Part shown: positions 10,001-21,700 of the stretch, in pieces
Layout of the letters: each line of letters begins with the position of its first letter
Position numbering within the stretch: position 1 is the first letter of the stretch
Assembly: GCA_020747015.1 (NCBI GenBank)
Contig: JAGTJM010000003.1
Span: 868,001-932,000, forward strand
DNA from: Pyrenochaeta sp. MPI-SDFR-AT-0127
Lineage: Eukaryota; Ascomycota; Dothideomycetes; Pleosporales; Cucurbitariaceae
Direction of reading: 5' to 3'
DNA length: 64,000 nt
The notes under the pieces: generated by a model
Seen by the model: the letters and a program-made list of their open reading frames with translations, nothing else
The model's database searches: none
What the model was told of the DNA's origin: nothing
Translations under genes and position numbers: made by a program

Positions 10001-12550
10001 CCTCGTTATTGTGGGGAGCGGAGCAACTAGGGGCTCGTGCATCATGAAGAAAGGACATAGCTTGGTCTGAACCACATGCTTGAATGGAAGGGAATCAATC
10101 ACGTACCTTGCTTACATTTCCCTGGCCATACCCACCACGTACATTAGTATTCGGTGGCTCTTGAGCCATTGGCGCAGGCATGGGTGCAGCGACAGGTCCT
10201 TGTCGCTCACGCTTGCGCTTGTTGTCGCGATTTGCCGTAGGTGTGGGCGCAAAGTTTCCCATGGGAGGAAGTCGAGAAGCATCTGCACGCGGAGTTTGTT
10301 GGCTCGGCGTCTGGCCATAGCCTGATTCGCCTCTCACGTTACTCAACATGACCGCATCCTCAGCAGCATTTCTGGCCGCTTGCTGTTGCGCCCTATGATG
10401 CGCAGCGGACTCTGGGAGAAACTGCTTGAAGTCTTCTAGTAGATCTGGAGCGGCACCGAATAGGGTGGTAACCTGGGCGTACACATCCTGGATTGGCTTC
10501 GACTCGCGCTGATATGTTTGCAGGATCTCTAAGAATTGTTTGTATATGTCAGGTTGAGACGCAAATCGATTCTGAATCAAGTCAGCAGACGGTTAGTAAA
10601 ATTGAACGGTTCCTCAAAAGTACCTTGATCTTGTTGACATAGCTGATAGCATGGTTAAACTCCACAGGGCCGCGTTTCTCAGCACCCACTCCACCCATGG
10701 GCATCTGTGCAGCACCGTTCAATGCTTGCACAGGAGGGGCAGGAGCATCACCGCCCGGTGACAAGATCGAACGCCCAGTGGCTGCAGAGACGGCATTCTG
10801 AAGCTGCGAAACCCCTCGTTGCTCCTGCTGGTGAGCAAGCGCTGCCGCTGAGCCTGCAGGGTCGGGGAGCGGGCGTGTGGTGACCTCAGGCGACAGCTGT
10901 GCCGGGCCCTGTTGCCCTTGCTGTGGCCCATATAGTGGCTGTCCAAGGCTACGATTATTTGGAGAGAACATAGTTTCTGGGCCCTCTGGTCCGTGTGCTC
11001 TCTGTTGAGGCCAGGCTCGACCTTGCGCTGTCTCGTAGTACGTACCCTCGTGTTGGGCAGGAACATTACCATTAACTGCGCCGCTGCGTGGTGGTGAAAG
11101 TGGTCTCGGGGCAGGCATTGTCGACACCATTGTCCCCATGGGTGTGGTAACCCTGATCGCATTTGGGTCACCGTTCGTCCCACACTCTATCTTATATCCT
11201 GGTGGCAAGAACGTGTTGAAGCCCTGGATTAGGTTTGGGTTGCCTGCAAACAAAGTGGAAACACGCTCGATGACTCCGGGTGTGTCAATAGCCCCACTTT
11301 TGAAGTCTTTCATAATGTCCAGGAATCGATTGTAGACGTCTGGGTGGTCGGCAAACTGCACCTTGACTTGATCAAGGTAGCTTAACGCGTCCTGTGATGA
11401 TCAGTAACAAACTCGCAACAAGACTAGCATCGTCACTTACATTCAGAATAGGCTGTTGGCCTTGACCCATGCCCATCGTTCCTGGTGGGCCAGTGAAGGG
11501 CATCAGCATCTGGGCCTGGGCTGTGGGCTGCGCGGCATGCTGCATCCTCGGCGTAGTTTGGTCGTGCTGCGGGGGTGCATTTCCGTACATAGGAGCGGCA
11601 GCGTTCGGTCCACCCATAGGAGGTGCGAGTGGATTTGGGCCACCCAGAGGCCCTGTTTGCCCAAGCAGACCATTAGGACCGTGTATTGTACGCGCCGAGG
11701 GAGCTACTGCCACAGGCTGGTGGATCTGGATGGGACCAGAATGATTCTGGAGCGGTGCTTGTTCGCGCTGTTGGCGCTCGTGGAGTTCCCGATCGCGCTG
11801 TTCTGCCTCACGCTTCACAATCTCTTCTTGCTGCGCAGCGTGTTGGAGAAGATGTGATTCCATCATCTCGCGTTCTCTAGCTTCCCGTTCGCGCATCTCT
11901 CGCTCTCTCTCCGCGTTGGCCTGCTCCGAAGCCGCCATCTGGTGTTGTTGTTGTTGCTGCTGCTGCTGCTGCTGTTGCTGTTGCAGCGTCTGCGAGATGC
12001 CGGGCAGCGAGTACGGCGGTCCCTGAGGACCTTGTAGGCCTTGCGCTCCCGCCTCTGACGAGGGCGGTCTTTGCGCGGACTGGTGTGGTGACGACTGAGG
12101 GGGCTGCGCTGTCAGCCCGGGAAGTGTGGGGAGACTTTGATTGTGAGCCGCCGTCGCAGCATTTGACGAGTAGTATCCTGCGCCTGTGGGAAGGTTAGTA
12201 ATGAAGCCTGGCGCGTCGTTCGCAGATGCTACGTACCAGAAGGCGGAGGAAGCACCGGGCCTTGACCTGGACCCTGCGCAGGTGACGCATGAGAAGGACC
12301 TTGGGGGTTCGCATTGCTGGGTCTGTCATCACTCACTCCGTCAGCACATCGTCTGCCAAAGGATTGTTTGCGCAGGAGCTCCATAGCTACTTCGGTGCTG
12401 TTTGTGACAAGTGCACAAGCGGGGATATACGCACCCATATGGTCCAAGAGGCCGCGGCGCCTGTCCCTGTCCCTGCTGTGATTGCTCTTGGCTTTGCGCA
12501 GACGTGGCCGCTTGTGACGGCGGCCACCCTTCGCGATGCGCTGGGTTCAT
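7002..12550 (-). CDS. SIN3: SIN3 transcriptional corepressor
   Basis: Seven exons give 1607 aa: 12550-12435, 12322-12237, 12183-11441, 11391-10624, 10571-10107, 9699-7621 and 7568-7002. All junctions keep frame with GT-AG. Sin3 scaffolds the Rpd3 histone deacetylase complex in the nucleus. Visible domains are a Gln/Pro-rich N-terminus with a 13-Gln run, PAH1 (about 316-385, HPDVYNRFLDIMKDF), PAH2 (about 572-630, QPDIYKQFLEILQTY), PAH3 (about 765-830, KNTMNEFLKLCNLFSQ) and the HDAC-interaction domain (from about 865, CRSLGPSYRLLPK). A long C-terminal Sin3_C region follows. The intron between PAH2 and PAH3 is unusually long (407 nt). The start MNPAHREGWPPSQ was chosen because it opens exon 1 and splices cleanly into the Pro/Gln-rich region. 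Confidence 0.93.
11945..11983 (-). repeat. CAA/CAG run encoding 13 glutamines in SIN3
   Basis: On the plus strand the run reads TTG x4, CTG x6, TTG, CTG, TTG. In the SIN3 frame this is 13 consecutive Gln codons just before HQMAASEQANAER. A mixed CAG/CAA microsatellite of this type is prone to length change between strains. Confidence 0.9.
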
Positions 12551-13394
12551 CTCGGCCTTAGCAGGATGTCGCGGGTATAAGACGGGTTGCGTGACACAAG
12601 GTAAGACGCGTAATGGCGATATGAACGGACTAAAGCCTCCTGGAGCTCATACAGAGCTCGAGCGGTGGTTTCAGAGGCCTCGCGTGTGCGGTGGTGGGCA
12701 GGCAATGGAGCTCGTCCGATGGCTGTTGATCAGGAGGATGCCACCAGCTCAAGCTGGCACTGCGAACGGCTTTGCGCAAGAAGAACGCTAAAGGGACAAT
12801 ATGCGAAGCCTCCAGTCTATTCGACCATCCTATGCGACTCCAGATGTGCTGTACAGTGAAAGTAGTCGTCGGACACGATGATGATATGGAGGTGCCCAGC
12901 TGGGGGATCGGTTTCTCAGGGCGGCCGGTGAAAGGTTCTGCCGAAAGGCGGTGGCAGAAAATGCCCGCGTCATTCGTACCTTGTTGCTGGCGCCACTCGG
13001 CTTCTCCGCGTTGTGGGCCGAAACGCAGCCATTCAAATTACCTTTACCCTGATTGTCTTTGGGGAACCAAAGGTAGAAGGCTGTCTGGCTGCAGCGAAGA
13101 AAAGGACGATAATGGTTGGTTCCGCTGGGCATCAAGGCTTTCATCCATCACCTGTCAGACATGATGTTTTGGCTTCACTCCTCAACCTTAGACATGTCAC
13201 GGATAAACTTTGCACGTCACAGTGAAAACCTAATATTGAATGCCGAAAGGAGTGTATTACACATTGAATGGGTCCTCCTACATGGCTTTATACTGCCATG
13301 TTCCAAAGAGAAACGTCCCAGCGCAAAGGGGACATCCTGTCGTACTCCAAAAACGCCTGGGTCGTAACACATTAATGGGGCGATGCGCAGATTA
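12551..13394. promoter_or_regulatory. SIN3 upstream region
   Basis: This 844 bp lies upstream of the SIN3 ATG and downstream of the GH3 stop at 13395. Open frames here (for example plus strand 12772-13164) have no domain content. It should hold the SIN3 promoter and 5' leader plus the GH3 3' UTR. The minus-strand frame that runs on from GH3 exon 3 to 13217 is not coding. Confidence 0.4.
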
Positions 13395-16300
13395 CTAGAA
13401 AATCCACTGGAAGCTTTCTTCAACCTCAAAGCTGAGTGTTTTCCTACATCCTTGTTAGCATATGATTCAGAAAGCACGTAAATAAAGGATAGGCCATACC
13501 TAATATCCGCGCTGCTCGCACCGATCAAAACATCAAATGCACCCTCCTCCGCAATCCACGCACCCGTCTGCCCCAGGCTGGTGTCGAAGTATCCAACTGA
13601 GTACTTGTTCAACTTCAAGACTACATCTTTCGTCTCGCCAGGCTGCAAGAACACTTTACCGAAAGCTTGGAGCTCCTTCTCCGGTCGCGGAAGCGTAGAT
13701 TTGATATCCTTGACGTATGCTTGTACAATCTCGTGCGCGGGTACTGAGCCTGTGTTGGTAACGGGAACAGTAATAGTGATACCTTGAGATTCAGAGAGCA
13801 CGGTGCTGCCGGCACTTGGTGTTCCGTATTCAAAGGTTGTGTAAGTCAAGCCATGACCGAAGGGGAAGAGGGGCGCGATTCTGGAGCGCTCGTAATGCCT
13901 GTAACCGACATAGATGCCCTCACCATAGACCGTCTTCAAGTTCTCACCTGGCCAGTTGTGGTAGGCTGGGTTGTCTTCGACGCGGACTGGGAAGGTTGTG
14001 GGTAGCTTTCCGCTGGGACTGTTGTTACCAAGCAGCACATCTGCAAGTGCGTTACCAGCCTCTTGACCTTGATACCAGGCCTGCAGAATTGCGGGAGCCT
14101 TGTGTACCCAAGGCATCGTAATGGGTGTTCCGGACTGATTGACAACAACTGTACGTGGATTGGCCGCGAGGACAGCTTCAATCAGACGATCTTGCGAGCC
14201 GTTCTTAGGAAGATCCATAGTTTGCCTATCGTAACCCTCTGATTCCCACTCAGCATCAAGACCGACTACCAGAATGGCAACATCGGCGGCTCGTGCTACA
14301 TCTGCAGCTTCCTGCAGGCGATCAACCTTGTCTTCTTCTTGGTAGCCGATACGGCAGCCACCATAGTCGTGCCGACGGCCGATGACAGAGACCTTTGACG
14401 CGGGTCGGACTTCGTTGGTGCTCTCAATGAGAATCTCGACCGGTTTGCCCTCCTCAAGTTGAATTGACTTCAGCACATCCTCAGATGCTGAGAACATGGC
14501 CTCACCTTCCTCTGTCCAGTCCCAGTTGTCGATAAATAGCTCGCCGTTGATGAACATGCGTCCGGGTCCTACCGAAGCAAAGCTGAAGCTATGGTTGCCC
14601 GTCGACTTGGGTGTAAGTGTAGTCTTAACCTTGAACGAGAAGTCTGGAAGAAGCTCCATTGGTGCTGAATCCCATAGCCAAAGATCCGTGCTTACTTTGT
14701 GTTGCACCACAGCCGGCTCGCCTTTAAACCTGTCACCCTTATAGTATTCCAACCGCACACCTGTTTCGCCGTTGGATGTGCAGTATGGAGAGGCAAGCGG
14801 CAACCATTTTGCATTGTCGCAACCCTGAGCGAAGGTGACCTCTCCGTCGAAACGGTTTTTAATGCCTTGCCATGGGGTGACGTTATAATAGGGGTTCAAT
14901 CCTGCGCTGCCACCTCCGCTAGCAATAGCGCGCTTGACGTTTGGTCCAATCATTGCAATTTTCCTTGCACCCTTGATAGGAAGAACGTTGTTCTCGTTCT
15001 TCAACAGTGTCAGTCCTTCTATACCAGCTTGGAGGATCAAATTTCTCGTTTCGACATTGTCAATCGATTGTTCGGGCTGCTCGGGCGTCATGTTGTTTAA
15101 TCCCTTGGTCCGATCAACCAGGTAAAGCACTCGAGCAGCTGCCTGTTCGATGTCCTCTGGAGCAATCTCGCCCTTTGCAATGGCCTCCTTAACTTGGTCG
15201 ACTTTGCGCCATTTCGACGGTCCTGGCATCTCAATATCGACGCCGGCCTTTATTGAGGGTGCAGTAGCATATGTGCCTGTCCAATCAGAGATAATGGCAC
15301 CCTCCCAACCCCATTCGCCTCGGAGAATCTCTTTGATCGAATGCTCATACTCATCGGCGTGGACGCCATTGATCATGTTATATGCACTCATTAGTGCCCA
15401 TGGCGATGCTTCCCGGACAGCGATCTCGAAAGGCTTAAGATATATTTCTCGAAGTGGTCGCTCAGCAATTATAGCGTCATATGCTTGTCGCTCGGTTTCT
15501 TGCTCATTACCTAGGAAATGCTTGATGGTGGCAGCAACACCTTTGCTCTGAAGTCCACGAACATAGGATGCTGCCAGTTTACCAGTAAGAAACGGATCTT
15601 CTGAGTATGATTCGAAGTTACGTCCACCAAGTGGTGAGCGGTGCATGCATACTGTGGGGGCAAGCAGCACGTTGGCACCACGAGCCTTTGCCTCTTCTCC
15701 AAGATGCCGACCAATCTCTTCGATCATATTTAGATTCCACGTGGACGCCATGGAAATGCCACATGGGAACAAAGCAGCCTTGCATGGTTAGCTCGTACGG
15801 AGCAGTGCCAAGGCGGAGAACTCACGGGTGTACCGTTAGTAAAGAACTCTCCTCTAGCGCCATTAGGCCCGTCTGATGTCTTGATTGAAGGAATACCCTT
15901 TTCAGGAATAGCCATAGACCGCCAGAAGTCTGCTCCTGCGAGCAATGAGATCTGCCTAGGGTCAGCTTACGAAGCCACGGTCCCGCTTCTGGCCTTTTTG
16001 ATAGATTAAAATAGTCAGGCGGAATTGCTAAGCGAGTTGGTGCGGGAGTTGCATTCTGTAAAGGATAGACGAAGGTGATAGGCCCCGGGAATGTCATCTC
16101 TCCGATGGCTAGATTGCGTGAGGTGGCCATTCCTCGAAACCCTAGCGGACGAAATGACCCGGTGCACCCAGTTCGAATACGGTCGTATATACACCAGACC
16201 TTAAATCATCTGACCACAGATCTCATGGTCGTAGGGGGGCCAAGCTCTTTCGGTAGGTTGTCAAGAAAGTACGTACCTGCTCCTCCAAGGTCAACTTGGC

Positions 16301-16516
16301 GGCTAGTTCTCTGGCTCTGTCGTCTGGCCTCTCTAGCGAGAAGATCTTCTTGCCCGCCATAACTTCGTCGGATGGTGAGGTCTCTTCTGGTGTAGTGGCA
16401 GGTGTCAAAGACGGTGTGTCGAGCGTCACAGGCTGAACGTGGATAGCCGCGTGCTTTAAGTCGATGTGCTTGAGGTCTCCTGTGGGGCTGGTATTCCCTA
16501 GATTGATCGTAGCCAT
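13395..16516 (-). CDS. GH3 beta-glucosidase with PA14 insert, intracellular
   Basis: Four exons give 897 aa: 16516-16277, 15951-15826, 15778-13500 and 13443-13395. The first intron is long (325 nt) and the others are 47-56 nt. The protein hydrolyses terminal beta-linked glucose. It shows KLTLEEQ joined by splicing to ISLLAGADFWRS, the substrate motif KHFLGNEQE and the nucleophile Asp in IISDWTGTYA (about residue 288). A PA14 domain (GVRLEYYKGDRF, about 460-590) interrupts the second alpha/beta domain, and a C-terminal Fn3-like domain follows. There is no signal peptide, so it is probably intracellular. The last exon matters: ADIR joins KTLSFEVEESFQWIF-stop, the usual GH3 ending, whereas unspliced reading runs to a meaningless tail ending at 13217. 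Confidence 0.92.
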
Positions 16517-18758
16517 GGTCGATCAAACTGAATTAATCTTTTTTAAGGTCGTCGGAAGTTCTGAGCGAAGAGCCGCGCTTCACGCCAAAACAACCGGTGC
16601 GATCACGACGCGTCCGACCTGAAGATGCGCTGTGAAGTGAGAGAAAGAAGGACAGGACAAAGACTCAACAAGCTGGAAAGACGTTCAATCGAAGTAGATT
16701 GTCATCTTTTAGTACTCGCGCAACGTTGGGACGCAACTATCAATCGACGCATGGACCATTTGAAGCGTGGACCCAGAAGAACACGCTCGAATATCCGGAT
16801 GTATTGGGAACAAGCCTTGTACCTAGCGACGGCACGCAGGCACGTCTCAGATCTGCAGCCTGGTGCTATTGGTCGGCGAAACGGCAATGAACCGAAGTAA
16901 ACGCGGACTCGCCTCAATTCGCTATGGCAAGAGGCTCTTGTGCTCACCCAATCTAGATCGTGTCTATGAAGGCTTGACTGTGGCGAAACTCTAGGGTACG
17001 CTGCGAGAATACGACGCTCAATGCCTGTTTCTCTAGCCATGATGCGTATCTGAGCGAGGCAGACACCCAGAATTGCCGCGTAGGAACAACAGGAAAGCAT
17101 ACGTGACATGCATTCTAGGCCAGGTAATGCAGACCGTGCAGCGATACAATCCTCAGCGATTGTAAGCAGCGCGGGCTCTGGTTGGTCGCTTTGGAGGTAC
17201 TGGCAGTCGGTGATAGCGGTCCTGAACTGCGGGACGGGGGCTGTATGGACCGAAGCTAGTCTGGAAGGCAGCGCAGTGACTTCCGAAATGCATATTAAGC
17301 GGTCGAGTGGTGGAGAAATGTCGTGAGAGGTTGTGTTGGCGGCATTGGCGTTCCGGAGGCGCGGCAGCGATCACGGAGAGAAGGGCCGAGCTGCCCGCTT
17401 GCATCTGTCAAGCATGTCACGTTGCAAGTTTCCGCTCTGCATATCGGCCCGCCAAGCGGCTCTTGATTGTCGTTCATGCTGGACAAGGGTGATAATACAT
17501 CGGACAGCGCTCCCAGCTTGCAACAGAGGTCTGTGTTACCGTCGCGCTTCCTTGATATATCACGTTGACACCACCCACAGTGACATGTGAACGATCTGAT
17601 CGCGATACTGCGGAAGGACGACTAGATGAAAAAGTACCAGGATACCTTATTTCGACGGCACCATTACTTTGCTCGCTACCAGACTTCGTCCCGCATCGAC
17701 CACACCTTGATAATCAGCCAAGCGCATATTTCCGACAGCGATGCTCGATGTTTTATGATTATTACATTTTAAACGTCCATATCTCGACGGAAAATGATGC
17801 TAACTCTCCGGTTTTCCGAGTTCAACACGTGATGGTTATCAATTCGATACTACCCAAGGGTTGCAAGGAGGGGAGGTACATGCACCAAGACATCGCCAAA
17901 GTACCCAAGGCACATTACTCCCATATGAAGCTTCTCATCGCGATGATGGTATTGCCCGTCTCTCCGAAGACGCGACGGTACTGAGTGTTGAACTCATACG
18001 CAATTGAGACTTCGCAGACGAGGGCAATGTCGGGCCGGCACGCCTTCACGAGAATGGTCATGACTCGTGTCTCCGTCAGCAGTCTTTCTCAGGCCATTAA
18101 GTTTCCAAAAAATTACATTCTGGAGATGGCGAAACTTGTCTTCAGAAATTTCCAACAGTGATAGTGAAGAAGACAGATCACAATATAGCCCGCCATACAA
18201 ACCATTAATCATGTATAGAGAATTCAATAACCATATAGATATTGCACCCTAGCATGCGCACAGCTATCGAATGACCTCGTATGTTCCGTTCGGGGCGACA
18301 AATATGGCATAATTCGTGTTAAAGTCTAATTGATGAGGACGACTTGGTCACATTTGGTTCTGGTTGCGAAGCATAACGCAAACAGTGCCCGGCTGACCTT
18401 TCGTCAAGATAGATAAAATATACGCGAAGAGCAGGTGGTCTCACGGAGAAGATTGGAGGCAGGACCATCTTAGGTGATAAACGTGGAATGCAGTTGAATG
18501 TGCAACATAATCAAATGCTATGACGCCCTTCGTCGTAAGCTTTCTTCTACATGTATTCACCATTAGGCACGATAAATAATTTATACTTTGTTAAGCCAGA
18601 CTACAAGACTACGCAATCAGTCAGTCACCTAACGGCAATGTACCAGTTCTGTTGACACCATAATCAATATTTGAAGCACCAGCACCAGTTTCAAAAGGTT
18701 TCAATCTGCTAGTCTATAGCTTTAACAAAAATTCTCCCCTTTCTTTGATGAGAGTCCA
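16517..18758. other. Gene-poor 2.2-kb region
   Basis: It lies between the GH3 start (-) and the myosin stop (-). I scanned both strands for spliced coding signals and found none convincing. The longest ORFs (16702-17109 minus; 17565-17984 plus) have biased, non-domain composition. The left part is moderately GC-rich. From about 17750 it becomes AT-richer, consistent with the GH3 promoter followed by the myosin 3' flank. Confidence 0.4.
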
Positions 18759-21700
18759 CTACCAGTCATCTTCCTGTCGAGTGTTCCTTCCCTGCATAGC
18801 CGCCTGTCTTTGCCTCAGCGCCTCCGCAAGACCACCCGCTATACTGCCAGAGCTGTCCCTCGCACCGCTTTCTAGCGTGCTACCTCCGCTCCCAGAGTAC
18901 CCTGAATCCCTCCCGGAATCTCCGTTCACGGGTTTTCTTGCAGCAGGGCGTTTGACAGGCGGAGCAGGGGGTTTGGCCTTTCCGTTCACAGGACGAGCAG
19001 GGGGGGCAGGAGGTGGTGGGGGTGGTGCAGGTGCACGTTGAATGACTTCCTCAAGATAGGCTGAAGGAGCCCAGCCTGAAGCTGATTTGTCCAAACGTGA
19101 GGCTAGCCACCATCCTGTGCATATTTCGTCAGCTTTTTTCTCACTGGAAAAGTATGTATTCACAGCAAGAGCACACAGAGTTCGACTCGTACGTACCATT
19201 GTTCTCCTTCTGGGTTATCAAGATAACCTCATCCTTCTTTAGACTTAGCTCTCCAGCACTCTGACCAGCAAAATCGTACAGGGCCTTGTACGTAGGCTCC
19301 CTTGGCGGCGCAGGCGGCGCTGCAGGCGCAGCAGCTGGAGGCGGCGGAGGAGGGGGTACCCTAGCTGACGAAGCCGACGCATTCCGTGCATGGGCCCCAG
19401 TGCCATTCGACAATGCAGCCACTGGCTGAGGGACAGGCCTCGATTGAGGTGTCGCGGATGAGAAAGCGGCAGGCTGTGGAACAGCTCTCGGTTGCGCAAC
19501 AGCAGGTGTGGGTACGGGTCTAGCCTGGGCAGGGCGACTGGCGAGCTTCGAGGGACCACCGCCTGGACCACCGGGCCGTAGAAGCTTGCCCTTTGTGATG
19601 GGCTTCGCTGCGATTTGTCTGCCCTTGGGCGTGGGCTTGGATATCGAGTTAGGTGGCTCCCCGGGACCTGTATGAATAGTGCTACTCTTGTAGAGATCAT
19701 CTCTTGGAACTGCAGAGTCCTTGACTACCTTGACCTGAGCCAATTTTCCAGGTTTCTTGTTGTATTCAATCCTACAGATGTTTAGTACCATGGAGTATAC
19801 GTCTGCAGGAATTGACTTACGTGTCGCCTATCCTTAGGGTCATAGATCCTCGTAGAACGTTGTGTAGTTGTGTGAAGAACTCAGTCTTGAAAACACAGTT
19901 CACAAGCGGATCAGGCTCCTGTGGTGATCCTGCGCCGATCGAGAACCAATCATCCTTCAGCGTTGAGCAGCTGATGAACTTGATCGAGCCCACAGGTATT
20001 GTTCTTTCGGCTTGAATCTGAACCTGTCTGTTTACCAATACTTGTTTCACCAAATAGACATTCCGCTTTGTGAGTACCAGAGTACGAGGCTCAGGCTTGC
20101 TCGAACGACCAAGTTTCGACACAAGCACCTCAGCCCTGCATGAGAAAGGTACTTCCTCGTTGGCTGAGATCCCAATGGCACCCGCAATTACCTCGCCTGG
20201 GCCGCCTCTATTTCCGATACCGAGGTAATCGCCCATAAATCTTCGGTACCCTATCAAACTATACCTCCGCCTCTCTTTTCGTCCCTGGAGAACCTTGTGA
20301 CCCTGATCGCGGAGCTGGATGAACTCTTTGCCGCCGTTGAGTCGTCTCCAGAACCGTTGTATACGAATCGCGCACTCGGTCCGGTATCGTAGATAATTCC
20401 TCCAAGCACGCTGAATTCGAATGGCCATGTTGTGCCAGTATCGGTCGCGCATCGTCTCGAGTGCGAAAAGCGTTTCGGGCGTCTTAATGAACACCTTCGT
20501 TACACCCATCTGAAACTCCTCAGCAGGAATGTTGGTGTCCTTCAAGATTTGCTTGGCACCAGTCTCGTAGTCGCCAGTCCATGTATACTCGCCAGCATAC
20601 GAACACTTGGGGGAGAGGAGGAAAAATCGTTCCACAAATTTGTCAAAGGTCTGACGGGACGCGAAACCAGCCCTACGAATGCGTACGTTCTCTTGCAGGC
20701 CAAGGTACTTGACCTGATGGAGGACATTCGACTCATTGTATTCCTTTGGCGACTTATTTTCGTTCGGTTTGATAGTACGAATATACGATGGTCGAGCCTG
20801 CATAAGGGTAGTTACGAGGTCATTTGCGGAGGCCTTAATCTTGTCTCCAGCGGTAGGTGGTCGGCGTTTGTTATCCTGATCAACCTGATTTGGGAACAGG
20901 GTGTGAACAAACTCATTACCACTTTGACCTAGCAGATTCAGTAAGTCTTTTAATAACTGATCTTTATTCTTGTCCGTCATGCCATCGATTGCGTAAGAGA
21001 CATCACCAGCGTAGTGCTTGATGACGAATTGGCCCTGGCGAGGCTGGAAATTAGGATTGGATGATAGCGCGTTCAGCCTCTGAACGAACGTCTGGTCGGC
21101 GGCAGTTGGATCAGCGTGGGCCGTTGCGCAAGCGTCGTTCAATGCCGCGAAAACACCTGGCGGACGTTTCTCTTCGATCAGCTCACAGACGACTTTGTTG
21201 TCAAAGTATTTGATGGGTGTCCACTTGATCTGCTCTCGTTCGTACTCCTCTTGTTCCGCCTTCAACGTTAACTGGATGAAGATTTGTTGAAGTTTCTCGT
21301 TGACGTAATTGATGCACAGCTGTTCAAAACTGTTTCGTTCGAAGATCTCAAATCCGTAAATGTCCAGAATGCCGATAGAGTGAGCCGCTGCTCCTCGAGC
21401 TTTCAGCGAAACGTTTACGCGCTGAACAATCCAGTCAAAGAGATTGAAATATATTGCCTTTGAAAGCGCGTCGCGCACTGCTGTTGCTTGAGCGCAATTC
21501 AGGGGCACATCGTACACTGAGCCTCTCCGTCCTCCGCGACTTGTCTCCACGATCCGAATTGTGAGCGCCTTGTTGACATGCGCAGATTCCACTTCCAGAA
21601 GGTAGGCCACAAAGTCAACCACCGATTGGTCTACAATTGCAGCATTCCCTTGGTCGTCTTCTCGGAACGACACGTTCCCGAGCCATAGTATGGCGGCAAG

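Noticed and set aside
16702..17404. Minus-strand ORFs, one with a RHFSTTR stretch like a mitochondrial presequence
   Set aside because: No splice combination gave a continuous protein with a domain, and composition is rich in Arg/Cys as in non-coding frames.
16517..18758. Repeat-induced mutation (RIP) or transposon remnant in the gene-poor region
   Set aside because: No repeated sequence, terminal repeats or transposase-like frame was found, and the AT rise after 17750 is mild.
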